From NCBI RefSeq assembly GCF_048771995.1, contig NC_133064.1, positions 32,901,001-32,965,000 of the forward strand: a stretch of 64,000 nucleotides of DNA, read 5' to 3'. Under the pieces are notes generated by a model, which was given only the letters and a program-made list of their open reading frames with translations, was not told the origin of the DNA and searched no databases. The position numbers and the translations under genes are program-made. Source of the DNA: Taeniopygia guttata. Lineage: Eukaryota > Chordata > Aves > Passeriformes > Estrildidae. Below are positions 1-11,198 of the stretch, in pieces (positions within the stretch are counted from its first letter, which is position 1; the number at the start of each line of letters is the position of its first letter).

Positions 1-267
1 AAGATGCTCTAGTTTGGAAGCAAGGGCTTTTTGTCTCTATCTCTGGAAGCAGAGGCCCTCTTTCTCTATTTGGGTCTCCCACTAGATTACATCTTTCTCT
101 GGTATCTACCTGCTCCAGCATGAGCACTTTTCTCACAGGTTGTGAGTGGATCTTTGCACATCTCATGGATTTCATGCATTACAAAGGAACAGTTTATTTC
201 ACCATAGTCCTCACCACGGCTTGCAGAAGAATCTCGGCTCCGATGCCTGAAGCACCTACTCCCCCTC
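1..267. repeat. interspersed-repeat-like flank of the first solo LTR
   Basis: No gene is visible. The stretch joins smoothly to the sequence after position 605 once the solo LTR at 268-599 is removed (pyrimidine-rich sequence on both sides), so both parts belong to one older repeat, probably the non-coding part of the class III ERVL remnant whose RT piece lies at 1250-1534. The link to ERVL is my inference. Confidence 0.35.
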
Positions 268-599
268 TGTCGCATTGATATTCGGAACCACTGAATGAGG
301 AAACACAGACTCCAGTCTCAGAAGGCAAATGTGAAGTTTATTAGACATCACATTCTTTTTTATAGACTGTTCTGAGAAGGCTGGACCTGATTGGTCCTCA
401 GTCAACACCCCTCACATCATTGGCTAATTAGGAACAACACCCTTCTTGTAAACATCTTACAAGTAAACAAGTTCAAAACACCAGCTGCAAAGATTAAAGA
501 TTATTTTAATTCTTTCTCTGAGCTTTCTCAAGCTCTCCCAGAATAATGCCTGGGAAATTTTATCTGACTTTCTCTCTGACCAGACTGTCAGCATCCACA
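268..599 (-). mobile_element. solo LTR, class II type
   Basis: Reads TGTGGATGCTGAC to AATGCGACA on the minus strand (332 bp). It has a TATAAAAAA box near 355 and an AATAAAC polyadenylation signal near 338 on that strand. The flanks CCCCTC (262-267) and CCTCTC (600-605) look like a 6-bp target duplication with one change. Two relatives lie at 21543-21888 and 46692-47001; all share a CCTGGGAAAG-like U3 block and a GACA-type end. No internal retroviral sequence remains. Confidence 0.75.
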
Positions 600-605
600 C
601 CTCTC

Positions 606-1249
606 CTTTTTTTCACTGACCTTGCTGCCGCCATGTTGTTTTCCCTCACATGTCCTCACTTCTTCCTCTTCTCTGACTAGAAGAAAAATTTCTCCTCATA
701 GGTACCACTGACAACAAGTTCCACTAATTCAAAGATTCCTGCAGGATCCCACAGAGCTGAGACATGGATTTTGTCTATTTTGTACATCGGGGAGTCGCCT
801 GCCACGTTTTCACCATTGGCCATGCAGCCCTGCCTCCACTGCCCAAGTAGTGGTGGTTGCTATTTAACGCCTCTCTTCATGCAGGATGCCGTGAAGGGGA
901 AGCTGACACCACTGCCCATGTCGTTTTCACCCACAGCGTAGTTGGCTAGGGGTGGCCAGGCAGGCAAGGCTCCCCACAGGTTGCCCCAAGATGGCGGCAA
1001 CCACACTGGCATATTGCCTCACACCGAGCCAGGGTACGGCACCCAGCAGCGGCGCTCCACCATCCCTGGAAAAAAACGGGCATCCACTGTTTTGATTTTC
1101 TTCTTAAATATATCATCACAGAGGCATTGCCAACTTCTCTAATTGCACCAGCAGTATGTCCATCTTCAGAGCCATCAGAGATTGGCTCTGTCTGACATGG
1201 TGGAAGCTTCTAGCAGCTTCTCACAGAAACTAACCCTGAGGCCCCCCTG
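606..1249. repeat. ERVL-associated non-coding repeat
   Basis: No credible reading frame. The block from about 1090 (ATCACAGAGGCATTGCC) to the RT fragment resembles a sequence commonly found beside avian ERVL pol pieces. I base this on recognition of the pattern, not on an alignment. The part between 660 and 1080 is unassigned. Confidence 0.35.
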
Positions 1250-1534
1250 CTACCAAAAATCAGGCTGTGCCAAACCAATACACCAGGTAAAAGGAAATTC
1301 CTCTTTATCTTCCTCTTGTAAGGGAACCATTAAAAAAAAAAAATCTTTTATATCTGCTACTGCCATACATGGGTGTGCAGCTGCTTGTAGTGTAGCTGTT
1401 AAATTTGCAATACTGAGGACTGCAGCTGTTAATGCGTCTGTGTTGGCATTTATATGCTGGTAGTCAACAATAAAACACCACTGCCTATTAGGCTTTTTTA
1501 CTGGCCACAGTGGTGAATTATATGGAGAGCGCAC
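1250..1534 (-). pseudogene. ERVL-type reverse transcriptase fragment
   Basis: A 94-codon minus-strand stretch covers the start of a retroviral RT: SPYNSPLWPV, then a KKPNRQWCFIVDY block (the usual K-P-[DN]-G-[KR]-W-R fingers motif, changed), an N-[TA] block, and VADIKDFFFLMVPL, which holds the first catalytic Asp of the palm. This spacing is typical of class III (ERVL) elements. The YxDD half and everything downstream are missing, and the frame runs out into repeat DNA. It is a dead relic. It ends just before the LTR of ERV-1, so ERV-1 inserted next to it. Confidence 0.6.
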
Positions 1535-1570
1535 TCAGGAAATGATGTGTCATTTTTCCAAATTGGATAT

Positions 1571-1981
1571 TGTTGCAGCATTTCTGAGACAGAGGCCATG
1601 ATTTATGTCTGGAATGAGATTTGAGCTACTCCAGCCTAGGCCTCAGATCTGGGCCTTGTGAGGCCCTCTAAGCCTGTGACACAGTTAGAAATTAAGAGTT
1701 TGTGGTGCAGTCAGAAATTATATTAAGGTGTGATGGGAAGCACTGGGCTGTCTGGGTGTGAAGTAGTATAGGTTTATAGTGTGAAGTTTAGTCCACCTTA
1801 AGACAAAGACAAACAATGTTAGCTTGCCAATGAGAGTGCCTTTGAAAACTGTAAACTATATAGAAGTGTATATAAACTGCCATCTTCTCACTAATAAACG
1901 GAGAACGTTTGATTAACCATATTGGTTTGACATGCGTTTTGTGCTGTCCAGCTTTCCTGTCTTATGAGGACCCTGGCTTCG
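1571..1981 (+). repeat. ERV-1 5' LTR
   Basis: 411 bp, starting TGTTGCAGCATTTCTG and ending CCCTGGCTTCG. It carries TATATAAA at 1869-1876 and AATAAA at 1893-1898. Its partner is at 10780-11192. The 3' end is CG and not the canonical CA; the sister element ERV-2 ends TA at the same place. Confidence 0.9.
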
Positions 1982-1983
1982 AA

Positions 1984-2004
1984 TGGTGCCCCGAACCAGG
2001 GACC
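1984..2004 (+). other. ERV-1 primer-binding site, tRNA-Lys-like
   Basis: TGGTGCCCCGAACCAGGGAC begins two bases after the LTR. It matches the lysine-type site TGGCGCCCGAACAGGGAC except for one transition and two one-base insertions. The same site in ERV-2 fits better, so the family is lysine-primed. Confidence 0.7.
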
Positions 2005-2409
2005 CAGAACGGTACGAGAGCTCCCATATTACTTATAGGGTAATGGGGAGCCGAGTTTTAGTCGCGATGAAAATCAGGTCCCCATCGCTTTATAGCAACG
2101 GAGACTGGGATCCTGAATTTGCTCTATTGCGAATGAGGATCAAGTGAACGGAGCGGGAAGACTCCAGAATCCAAATCGTGCCGTTCACGATGGGAGGAAA
2201 AAGGCTTTCCACGTTGCTGCTTGGCGGCGGGAACCCGCTGAAGCACGGAGAAAAGAGGAGACTCCGACGTTCGAGTTGCCTGAACGGCGGGTGTGGACGT
2301 ACACCGGAGCCGGGAGCTGGAGCGGAGGTGCTGCCGCGCCGAACAAAAGCGAATGGAGCGCCCTGCAGAGGTGGAGGTAAGCCGCAAACAGAGAGGGTGA
2401 AAAGTCACC

Positions 2410-4507
2410 ATGGATGGGGATCTGCAGGCTTCTGTGCGGCTTCTCTTTCATATTCTCTCAAAGAGAGCTGAAAAAGTTAAAGAAGCCGATTTAGAACAGT
2501 TTGTTCTGTGGGCAAGAAACAAAGGCAAGTTGCAAAAGCCTTCACTGATTTTTAGTGAAGTCGAATGGCAAGAGCTGGGGCAGCTGCTTTGGGAAGCAGT
2601 GATAGAGGGCGGAAAAGACAAGAAAATGGTACTGGAGTTTGGAGGCATTTGGAAAAAAGTTTTACATACCTTGCAGAGCATGGCTGCGGAGAAAAAAGCC
2701 ATGGAAGCCCCAGTTCAGGCATTTGAATGGTCCACACAAGAACAGATAGAGGTCCAGAAGCCATCTCGGGTTGAAAAATTCTTTAGTGTTTATAATATGC
2801 GGCCAGTGCAAGGGCAGCAGGCTCCAGTCAGTCCCACTGTCAAGGAATTTGTCGCTCGTATAGACGCGGGACCGGGCAGATGCGCACGCGCGACAGGGGC
2901 AGAAGTGCGCTCGCAGACAGCGGATGTTAACAGATCACCAGTCCCGCGGACTGAGGCAAACCCAGAAGTGACCTCGCCGTGTTCTTCGGGAGGCGGGGTG
3001 ACACCTGAGGAGGCAGGCGGAGTTGGTGATGAAACGGGGCCGAGTCAGGAGGCGGAACACAGGAGCGGAGATGAAGGCGGAGACCCAGGCGGAGTCGGGA
3101 GCGAGGCAGCGCGGGCCCCTCGCTCCCCCGCGGACGCGGCAGCTGCGGCAGTGGAGGCGTGCATGCGCAGAGGCGTGGCTCGGTGGTACCCGGCAGCAGC
3201 GAGCACCCAGGGGCGCCTCGGGGGGGCTGAGCACAGCCGTCCTTGTGGGATGGCAGCGGCAGCTACCCAGACAACAGCAGTGCAAACCCCCGACGCAGTC
3301 AGCCCCCACTCCACCACAGTAGCACTGCGCTGTCCCCTTCCACCAGGGTCCGATTCCGAGGACTCAGAGTCAGACCCCCCTGACGTAAATTGTAGCAGGA
3401 AGAAGCAATCAGAAAATAAGATACAAAGACCAAACATGTTACAGCAAAAAATAGCCCAACTTGCCACCCTTTCAAATAATCAGGTTCAACCAGTGGAACC
3501 CTCCACTGAGCAGCAATTGGCATTGCCAGCTGTTTTAAAAAATCCATTGCAGTCGCGATGGGCGTCAGTGGTAAAGGATGCTATTTTAGATGGCAACTGG
3601 GAGGCTGTCAGCTCCCTGGCCTTTCCTGTCATAGTATATAATGGGAATGCCGTGTGGGAGCCCCATGAGTGGAAAATCCTTCAATCAGCTAAGCAGACAG
3701 TCACCACTTACTTATGGGATCAGGTCAGAAGCAGCAAGGAACATCATTCAATATATATTTACAGCAGATGTGCTTTGTCCCGCTGATTCATCTAATATTG
3801 CCTCCGTGCTACTGACACCCTCCCAGTTTCTCATGTTTGAAAGGGAATGGAGACGTTTGGCAATTGAGGACACCAACAGATATACAGTTGTGGGGGATCC
3901 TTTCTATGGAGTCCAGCCAGATATGCTGACTGGGCATGGACCATATGCAACCAACAGAGTGCACCTTACCTACCCCATTGAAATGCATAAATTGTCACAG
4001 CAGCTGGCCCATCAAGCTTTGCTTTTGGTACTAGATAAGAAAAAGTCATCATCTTATGTGACCATAAAGCAAGGAGCCACCGAACCATTTGGACAATTTA
4101 TTGATAGGCTGTCAGCTGCCTTGAAAGATGCTCCTGATGTGCCACCAGATGTTCAAGATCATTTATTCTGCTCACTTGCTTATGAAAATGCTAATTCACA
4201 CACAAGAACCATCCTAGCCACCCTTCCTCAAGGCTGTTCAGTCGACAAGATGCTTGTCAGAGCCACACGTGCAGAACAGAGCAACCAGGCTCCGGCATTC
4301 ACAGCAGCTATCCAGGATGCTATGCAACAACAAGGACACATGATTGCAGCTGCCTTGTCAAGCAGCAATGGTAACAACTCTCTCCATCGCAGCAAAAATC
4401 AACCTAACCTTAGATCATCTGAAATCACCTGCTTTCGATGCAGTGGAACAGGTCATCTCCGGCGAGACTGCCAGAAGACTGTGTGGTGTCACAGGTGCAA
4501 CACTTGA
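2410..4507 (+). pseudogene. gag of ERV-1 (frameshifted)
   Basis: Structural polyprotein of a class II ERV. The ATG at 2410 opens 458 codons (matrix-like N-terminus MDGDLQASVRLLF, then a long Pro/Ala/Glu-rich linker). A CTTA duplication at 3707-3714, absent from the same place in ERV-2, shifts the frame. The capsid continues in the other frame, including the major homology region (Q-G-x3-[FP]-x-F-x2-[FI]-x-D-R-L) near 4069-4125. One complete zinc knuckle (CX2CX4HX4C) sits near 4432-4475. A stop at 4505-4507 cuts the second knuckle right after its first CX2C. No intact product is possible. Confidence 0.85.
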
Positions 4508-4587
4508 CAGTCATGCTACAGAATCTTGTCGCAGAGCGGGAAACGGCCAGCGCAGCGCGTCGCGGCACTGCGTGAAGAAATAAATCG

Positions 4588-5330
4588 ATGCCCCGACCCC
4601 ACAGACACAAGAACGGCTTCCTGTTGAACAACTCACCTGCTACCTGGGGAAGTCTTGGAGTCAATGTGGCCACAGCAACAGAAGTCACTCTGAATGACAC
4701 AAAGGTGACCTCAATTCCTAACAATGTACAGCACAACTTCTCTAGTTGGAGGTTTGTTGCTGGGGAGATCTTCCACAAGTAAACAAGGTGTGATCGTGAT
4801 TCCAGGCTTCATTGATGCAGACTTCACCGGTCAAGTGAAAATAATCGTTCATGCCTTGCAACCACCTGTGGCAATTCCCAAAGGAAGCAAGATTGCCCAA
4901 ATTGTAGCAATTGAAAATTTCCTGCCACATCACCAGCGCCCAAAAGAACCAACTGAATCTGAAAGACGAGACAATGGCTTTGGATCCACTGGCCACGATG
5001 CCTTCTTTGCAATTAACCTAAAAGATCCTCCATACAAGAAAGTACAACTACAATGTGGTTCACACTGCGTTCGATTGGAACCAAGGCTTGATACAGGAAG
5101 AGATGTCTCAATTATCAATCCGATGTACTGGCCATCTAACTGGCCTTTGCGAGCTCTGAGTTCCCACATTGTAGGAGTGGGTGGAATGAAAATTCCTTCA
5201 GTAAGCAGAGATCCCATCAGCATCATTTTTTAAGACAATCAAGATATCATGACTCAACTATATGTCATGCCTTTACCCAAACTGCTTCCAGGACTGATAG
5301 GCAGAGACGTGATTTCCCAGCTTGGGATGG
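4588..5330 (+). pseudogene. dUTPase-protease region of ERV-1
   Basis: Two overlapping frames (4588-4782 and 4724-5233) make up a pro gene with an N-terminal dUTPase domain, as in betaretroviruses. The dUTPase shows an N-terminal strand (ATWGSLGVNV), the GRSS-type motif and GVIVIPGFIDADFTG, and a PKGSKIAQIV tail. The aspartic protease follows with LDTGRDVSII (the DTG active site near 5092; the usual Ala or Ser after DTG is Arg) and, after a TAA at 5231, a GLIGRDVISQLG-like protease C-terminus near 5290-5330. The frame break between the dUTPase parts (near 4720-4780) and the stop make it non-functional. Confidence 0.8.
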
Positions 5331-5355
5331 TTTTGACCATCGAGCAGTATTTTCT

Positions 5356-6705
5356 ATGATGGCCACTGCAGAGCAGCCACCCATCCTCAAAATTACCTGG
5401 TTGACTGAAACACCCGTGTGGATTGAGCAGTGGCCAATGTCAGAAGAACAGCTGCAAATTGCTGACCAATTAGTACAAGAACAACTTGAAGCTGGACACG
5501 TTCAGCCCTCTGTCAGTCCATGGAACACCCTGATTTTCACCGTCCCCAACAAATCAGGAAAATGGAGATTGGTGCATGATTTACGAAAGGTGAATGAACA
5601 GATGCAAGCAATGGATGCTTTGCAACCTGGGCTGCCAGCACCAACCATGATCCCACAAGGGTGGAGCATTGTTGTCATAGATCGAAAGGACTGTTTCTTT
5701 ACCATTCCTCTTCATCCACAAGATACCCAGTGATTCGCCTTCACCGTGCCATCTATCAACAGAGCAGCACCAGCAAAATGGTGTGAGTGGGTTTCTCTCC
5801 CTCAAGGAATGCGCAATTGTCTGACCATGTGTCAGCTGTTTGTTGACTGGGCCCTGCGACCAATTCATCAACATTTTTCCAACGCGATGATTTATCACTA
5901 CATGGATGACATTCTCATCACCACCAAACAGCTGTTGGCAGATGCAGACTTGAATTGGCTCTTTTCACAACTCAAGATGCATGGATTGACAGTGTCCCCA
6001 GAAAAAATACAGCGATCAGCCCCCTGGAAATACTTAGGCTGGCTGATCACAGATGCACAAATTCGACCCCAGAAACTTACCTTACACGTTAACATTTCTA
6101 CTTTACATGATGCCCAGAGACTCTTTGGAGACCTGCAGTGAGTTCGTACCATTGTAGGAATCACCAAAGATGATCTGCAACCATTTTTGCCATGGCTCCA
6201 TGGCAGTGATGCCAACAGCCCTCGAGTCTGCACCCCTGAACAACAAGAAGCTTTGATTTAGGTTTCAGAAAAATTACAACGTGGTTGGAGCGCTCGTCGC
6301 CTTGAACATTTGCCATTGTCACTGTTCCTCTCCAACACTGACGCTTCTCCTCCTGTGATTGTCTTTCAGTGGCAAAAGAAAAAGAGGGAGTCCCAACGTG
6401 GATCAACAGCAATCCTGCTTGAGTGGGTGTTTTTACCCGTTCAACCAAAAAGTCGTGTGATAGGCAGGACAGATGCTCTTGCTGCATTGATACAAAAAGG
6501 CAGAGACAGAATTTTAGAAATGGATGGAAAAGAACCAGCAGACATCAGTGTTCCTGTGAAGAATGAAGATCTGGAATGGCTGCCCAGACACTTTGTTGCG
6601 CTGCAGGAAGCATTGTTAGGTTTCACAGGAGTGGTGCACAACAAACAACCAAAAGGCCCGATATGGCGTTTCATCAGTCATTCTCAGTGGTTGGAAAGAC
6701 CCTTG
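5356..6705 (+). pseudogene. reverse transcriptase of ERV-1
   Basis: RNA-dependent DNA polymerase domain. Visible blocks: TPVWIEQWP at the N-terminus, SGKWRLVHDLR (fingers), VVIDRKDCFFTIPLHPQD (first catalytic Asp; Arg replaces the usual Leu), a TGA at 5731-5733, SLPQGM, and YMDD at 5899-5910. The thumb block WKYLGWLI follows, then a stop at 6139-6141 and another near 6258. The connection part (RTDALAALIQKGRDRI) runs to 6700 and is cut by a solo LTR. The family is betaretrovirus-like. It is dead through at least three stops. Confidence 0.85.
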
Positions 6706-7425
6706 TGTTGGGGTGTGTTTTAAGTTTCCCCCCAGTTATGGTTGCTCCCTCTCCCCCTCTTTTTGTAAAATGGTCCAGCCTCCCTTCTCCTCCCTCCTCC
6801 GTCTGCCTGTCATTCCTCCCTCCACCCAGTTCATTGTATTCCGGCTGAGTTATCCCCCCCAACCCCACCCCGGAGCCTGTCTCTCAGAGACCTCTCCCTT
6901 CCACCTAGAAAGTTCCATCCAGGGCTTCAAGTGATAATCTGGTCTCCGGGGTCCCCTCCCTCCCTCCTACCTCATTGGAAGTTTCCCCTGCGTGTCACCC
7001 CTGTTACCACCCCCAGGTGTTATCCCATTGGTTGGCTGCTATTTCCTCCTCTTGTTACCACCCCCCTTTAGCAAGCAGGGCACATGGTGCCCATCGCCTT
7101 TTGGAGCTTATCTTCCTTCGAGCCAATAAACTCGGAACACAGATACCCCCAGAAGGACGGCTCCTTGCTTTTTTCAGAGTCGCTCTGCGTGTCTTTCAGT
7201 CTGGTGGCTTCGTCTTCCCCCTGGCCATACCTCGTGCCCACAGCGGCACATGAGAGTGGCCTTTGCTGCCACAGTGCTACAGGTACTGGGCTAGCCGAGA
7301 TTTGGTAACCTAGCAACAGCCCTAGTGGCTCAGCAGTAGAATTCCTGCCTGCCACACAGGCGGCCTGGGTTCTAATCCCGGCAAAGCCACTAGTGCTAGC
7401 TGAGACTTGGGAAGACACAGTGACA
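6706..7425 (+). mobile_element. solo LTR (family I) inside ERV-1 pol
   Basis: 720 bp from TGTTGGGGTGTGTTTT to GAAGACACAGTGACA. The exact 6-bp target duplication CCCTTG lies at 6700-6705 and 7426-7431. A second copy in opposite orientation sits at 48864-49588 inside the ERV-4 LTR, flanked by CCTTTG. CAATAAACTC near 7125 is the polyadenylation signal. This LTR splits the RT/RNase H coding region of ERV-1 and is therefore younger than ERV-1. Confidence 0.9.
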
Positions 7426-7701
7426 CCCTTGCGTTCATTGAAACCAGTGGAAGGAAAAACAGTTTTTACTGATGCCAGCCGAAGATCAAAAAGAGCTGTG
7501 TGCATTTGGCAACAACAAGGGAAATGGTTGAAACACCTAATCAGAGGTGATGTGGAAGATAGTCTACAAACCCTTGAGTTGAAGGCCGTGTGTTGGGCTT
7601 TCCACACCTGGAACAAAGAACCACTCAGCGTTGATTCAGACTCATTATATGTAGTTGGAGTTGTGCAGAGAATTGAGGATGCACTCCTCAGAAGAACCTA
7701 G
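7426..7701 (+). pseudogene. RNase H domain of ERV-1
   Basis: Continues pol after the LTR insertion. TVFTDAS carries the first catalytic Asp, LELKAV the Glu, and VDSDSLYVVG the next Asp; the final His/Asp part (IRSH, then GEGNALAY where Asp is usual) lies at about 7783-7840 in the next open segment. A TAG at 7699-7701 separates the two. Retroviral RNase H degrades the RNA strand of the hybrid during reverse transcription. This copy is inactive. Confidence 0.75.
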
Positions 7702-7731
7702 AACCAACGTCTTGGAGAACTGTTCCCACAG

Positions 7732-8630
7732 TTGTGGAGCATGTTGAAACAATGCCAGCCTGTCTTTTGCATCATGCACATTCGAAGTCATCAATGTAAC
7801 AGCGGTTTAGGAGAAGGCAACGCATTGGCATATGCTGCGGTCAGTTATGCTGTCCATGTTCACCCACAGAATAGCTTTGAGAGAGCTCGCAACAGTCATG
7901 AGACATTCCACCAAAATGCGAGAGCCATGCACCAACAATTTCAGATCCCCATGAATGATTCACAAGGGGTTGTCCGTGCCTGCCCTCAATGTAGTCATTA
8001 CGGGCCTGGCCTCGGACTTGGCACAAATCCAAGGGGTCTGAAAGCTTTAGAATTGTGGCAGATGGATGTAACTCATGTTCCCGAGTTTGGTAAGCTGAAA
8101 TATGGCCATGTCACTGTAGATATTTATTCTATATTTATTTGGGCCACAGCACAAACAGGAGAAAAGGCTCTGCATGTGAAAAGGCATTTATTTGCCTGCT
8201 TTGCAGTAATGGGTGTACCTGTAGATATCAAAACTGATAACGCTCCATCTTATGTTAGTCAACAAATTGCTACATTCATGCAGAGGTGGGGGGTGAAACA
8301 TACTACAGGGATCCCTCACTCATCTACAGGTCAAGCCATTGTAGAGAGAGCCAACCATACCCTGAAAGAATACCTAGCAAAACAAAAGCAAAGTGATGAA
8401 ACCGATGTATTTAATTGATTGTCAAAAGTATTGTTTACTCTAAATTATTTGTGTTTGGCAGAAGGTAGAGAAGAACCTGCGGTTTTAATACACCACCAAG
8501 CAGTGAAAGAAGGAAGACCACAAGCAATTCCAGGACTTTATGTTTATCACAAGGACATGCAGATGGGCGAATGTCAGGGGCCAAGTCCGGTGTTGTTTAA
8601 TGGTAGAGGTTATATGTGTGTTTCAACAGG
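7732..8630 (+). pseudogene. RNase H tail and integrase of ERV-1
   Basis: The open segment 7732-8418 holds the zinc-binding HHCC domain (HETFH, then CPQC near 7981-7995) and the catalytic core: Asp in LWQMDVTH (about 8056), Asp in IKTDNAPSY (about 8236), Glu in QAIVERANHT (about 8345), the D,D-35-E pattern. A TGA at 8416-8418 interrupts it. The C-terminal part resumes (SPVLFNGRGYMCVS, an SH3-like DNA-binding fold) up to the insertion near 8630. Long open stretches suggest moderate age. Confidence 0.85.
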
Positions 8631-9309
8631 TGTTGGTCTGCTGCGTCTCCCCCTCAAATCCACTGGTCAGATCCCCTGTGGAGCCCGGCCAGCTGGGCAG
8701 TTGGAGTGAGGCGGGCAGAGGGAAGGGCTTCTCCTTGAATCCCGGGGGGCTAGGAGAAGCTTCCACGTGAGTCCAAAGATGAGCTAGTCCCACAAGTGAA
8801 GTAAAGAGGCGCTCTCCTCAGGATTAGTTCCAAAGTTTAATGAGGGCCTGGAGAGATCCCAGGCCACATCTGACCTCGAAGGGCATCCAGAGCAAGAGAG
8901 AGAGTGTCCCCGCCCAGTGCAGCCAGATATAGGGGGGCGGGGAAACCCGAGCAGCCAATGGGGGAAGGACATGGGAGTGGCTCTCTGGGGGCAAGGCCTC
9001 AGAGTGACCACTGAGGAGGGGGTGGGAGAGGGGTCCCAGTCAGGGTCTAGGTACCTGGTGACCCTGCTAGAAGGGTCTGGACAAAGGGGAGTGGTCAGCA
9101 GGTGATGGACACATCACCTGGGAGGAGACAGGGGGATGGGTTGGGGTTTGATGGACATACAGGTACTGATGGGAAAGCTGGGATGAACCAAACAGATACA
9201 AAGAGGGGATATGGAGGGACAAACCATGAGGGGATATACAGTGCAAACACAACTCTACACTGGTCCAGTCTGGGTGCCGAGAAGATTCACCCGTGCATGT
9301 CCCATGTCT
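8631..9309 (-). mobile_element. probable solo LTR at the ERV-1 pol-env junction
   Basis: A G/C-rich block with no retroviral coding similarity separates integrase from the pre-env sequence. ACAGG occurs at both edges (8626-8630 and 9310-9314), a possible 5-bp target duplication. On the minus strand it has CCTATATCTGG (TATA-like, near 8930) and ATTAAAC (near 8838), in LTR order, and ends CCAACA. Its start reads AG and not TG, so the edges are tentative. ERV-2 carries the downstream pre-env sequence without this block. Confidence 0.5.
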
Positions 9310-9489
9310 ACAGGCAAAGATACCAACCCGCAGTGATAATAACATCGATGACAACAGTTTGCCTGGAACATCCCGTGATAAATCCAGTTCTGATGAAAAT
9401 TAATTTTGTAGAGTACGGCGAAATAAGTTAGATTATCATAAGTGTGAAATTAGATTTATCAGAAGTTAGTTTATTATAAGTTATAGTTT

Positions 9490-10758
9490 ATGTTTAGAAT
9501 TAAGTTTGTTCCCTTCATGTTAAACAAGGCATTCAAGAACCTGAGAAATATGTGGTGGGTCACAATGTTTCTATTAAGTAATGTTTTGGTAATTGAAGTA
9601 TCTGGAATCCTTGACATTGACAAGAGAGAAAACATGTGGATCACTTGGGCCAAACAAACTAGGCAAGATTCATTCAGCCTGTCATTAGCCACACCATCTA
9701 ATCCTTTTTGTACTTGTTTAATTGGAGTTCCATTGGGTCCCATGGCAGAGTTTAAAACTTGGACCTGAGCTCAAATAAATCCAGAAAGCACACTGGGAGC
9801 GCAAGCTGTTGCATTTGTGCAAAATCTTAAATTTATTGATGCTAGTCTTCAAGAATTTGATATTTTGGGTTCTGTCCCAGGAAATTACTGCTTGATATTT
9901 GGACCTTATGCTATCAAACCAACTCAAGAAAAAAGACAGTTAACAGATGACAACGCTTGGTTGTCTCCCAGATCACCATTGTATTATAATTATTCAGAAT
10001 ATTGTAACAATTGGACTCAATCTGTGACCCCGTCAAGAGGCGGTGCGGGAAAACTGCCCCCAGGAACCTTCCTCATTTGTGGGGACCGAGCCTGGTCTGC
10101 AGTACCTCAAAATGCTAGGGGAGGCCCATGTTACATTGGTAGACTAACGCTTTTTGCTCCCACCATACATCAGGTTCTTGGATTGCCTCAAAAGACTCAA
10201 CAAGCCAAATGCAGTGTTCTCCAAATAGACCCCAATTGTAAAGATCAAGTGTCATTATGGGGGCACGCTTTGGTAGTACTAGCCTCATCTTTTGCCCCAG
10301 GAGTCTCTTCTGCGCAAGCTCTCACACATTTGAGAACCCTAGCTTGTTGGACCGGAAAACAAATGTATATCACATCTAAACTGATAAGTGAGCTTGCTGC
10401 AGATGTAGATAATACCTGTCATGCGGTTCTCTAAAACAGAGCTGCCATTGATTTCTTTCTTCTAGCAGAAGGACATGGATGTGAAGAATTTGAAGCCATG
10501 TGTTGCATGAATTTGTCTGACCATTCTCAATCAATTTATAAACAGTTAATGCAATTGAAGAACAACATGAAGAAACTTGTAGTAGTAGACACTCCGTTTG
10601 ATAACTGGCTCAATTCTCTAGGTTTTGCTGGTTGGATCAAAGATTTAATTTGGTATTGTGTTTTTTCTTATCTTTATAATTATTTTAGTTTTTATACTGT
10701 GTGTACTACAGTGTATGCAAAAGATAGTGCACCACACCTTCATGTCAGCCTCGGTAGC
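9490..10758 (+). pseudogene. env of ERV-1, alpharetrovirus-like TM
   Basis: Envelope glycoprotein remnant. The surface part starts at ATG 9490 with a hydrophobic segment (WWVTMFLLSNVLVIEV, a likely signal sequence) and is stopped by TGA at 9766-9768. The next open segment, 9817-10434, ends the surface subunit and enters the transmembrane subunit. A TAA at 10432-10434 precedes NRAAIDFF; the disulfide motif CX6CC (GCEEFEAMCC) follows near 10475-10505 and a hydrophobic membrane anchor near 10640-10710. The TM core resembles avian leukosis-sarcoma type Env, although gag-pol is betaretrovirus-like. The stops make it inactive. Confidence 0.8.
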
Positions 10759-10760
10759 TC

Positions 10761-10779
10761 AAAAAGAAAAAGAGGGAAT
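10761..10779 (+). other. ERV-1 polypurine tract
   Basis: AAAAAGAAAAAGAGGGAAT lies directly before the 3' LTR, where plus-strand DNA synthesis starts. An almost identical tract precedes the ERV-2 3' LTR. Confidence 0.85.
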
Positions 10780-11192
10780 TGTTGCAGCATTTCTGAGAGA
10801 GAGAGGGCATGATTTATGTCTGGAATGAGATTTGAGCTACTCCAGCCTAGGCTTCAGATCTGGGCCTTGTGAGGCCCTCTAAGCCTGTGACACAGTTAGA
10901 AATTAAGAGTTTGTGGCGCAGTCAGAAATTATATTAAGGTGTGATGGGAAGCACTGGGCTGTCTGGGTGTGAAGTAGTATAGGTTTATAGTATGAAGTTT
11001 AGTCCACCTTAAGACAAAGACAAACAATGTTAGCTTCCCAGTGTGAGTGCCTTTGTAAACTGTAACCTATATAGAAGTGCATATAAACTGCCATCTTCTA
11101 ACTAATAAACGGAGAACGTTTGATTAACCATATTGATTTGACATGCATTTTGTCCTGTCCAGCTTTCCTGTCTTATGAGGACCCTGGCTTCG
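10780..11192 (+). repeat. ERV-1 3' LTR
   Basis: 413 bp, partner of 1571-1981, followed by the target duplication GGATAT. About fifteen differences from the 5' LTR are visible by eye. Confidence 0.9.
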
Positions 11193-11198
11193 GGATAT

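Larger units (their letters stand above)
1571..11192 (+). mobile_element. ERV-1: class II (betaretrovirus-like) provirus
   Basis: Complete provirus layout: LTR, primer-binding site, gag, dUTPase plus protease, RT, RNase H, integrase, env, polypurine tract, LTR. The target duplication GGATAT lies at 1565-1570 and 11193-11198; six bases is usual for class II. The two LTRs differ at about fifteen of some 412 positions by eye (near 4%), so the insertion is old. A solo LTR (6706-7425) and a probable LTR (8631-9309) later entered pol and the pol-env junction. All genes carry stops or frameshifts. ERV-2 at 27205-32486 is a younger member of the same family. Confidence 0.9.

Noticed and set aside
7068-7616. 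182-codon minus-strand frame
   Set aside because: Lies across the family I LTR and RNase H in antisense; the LTR edges and target duplication explain the sequence.
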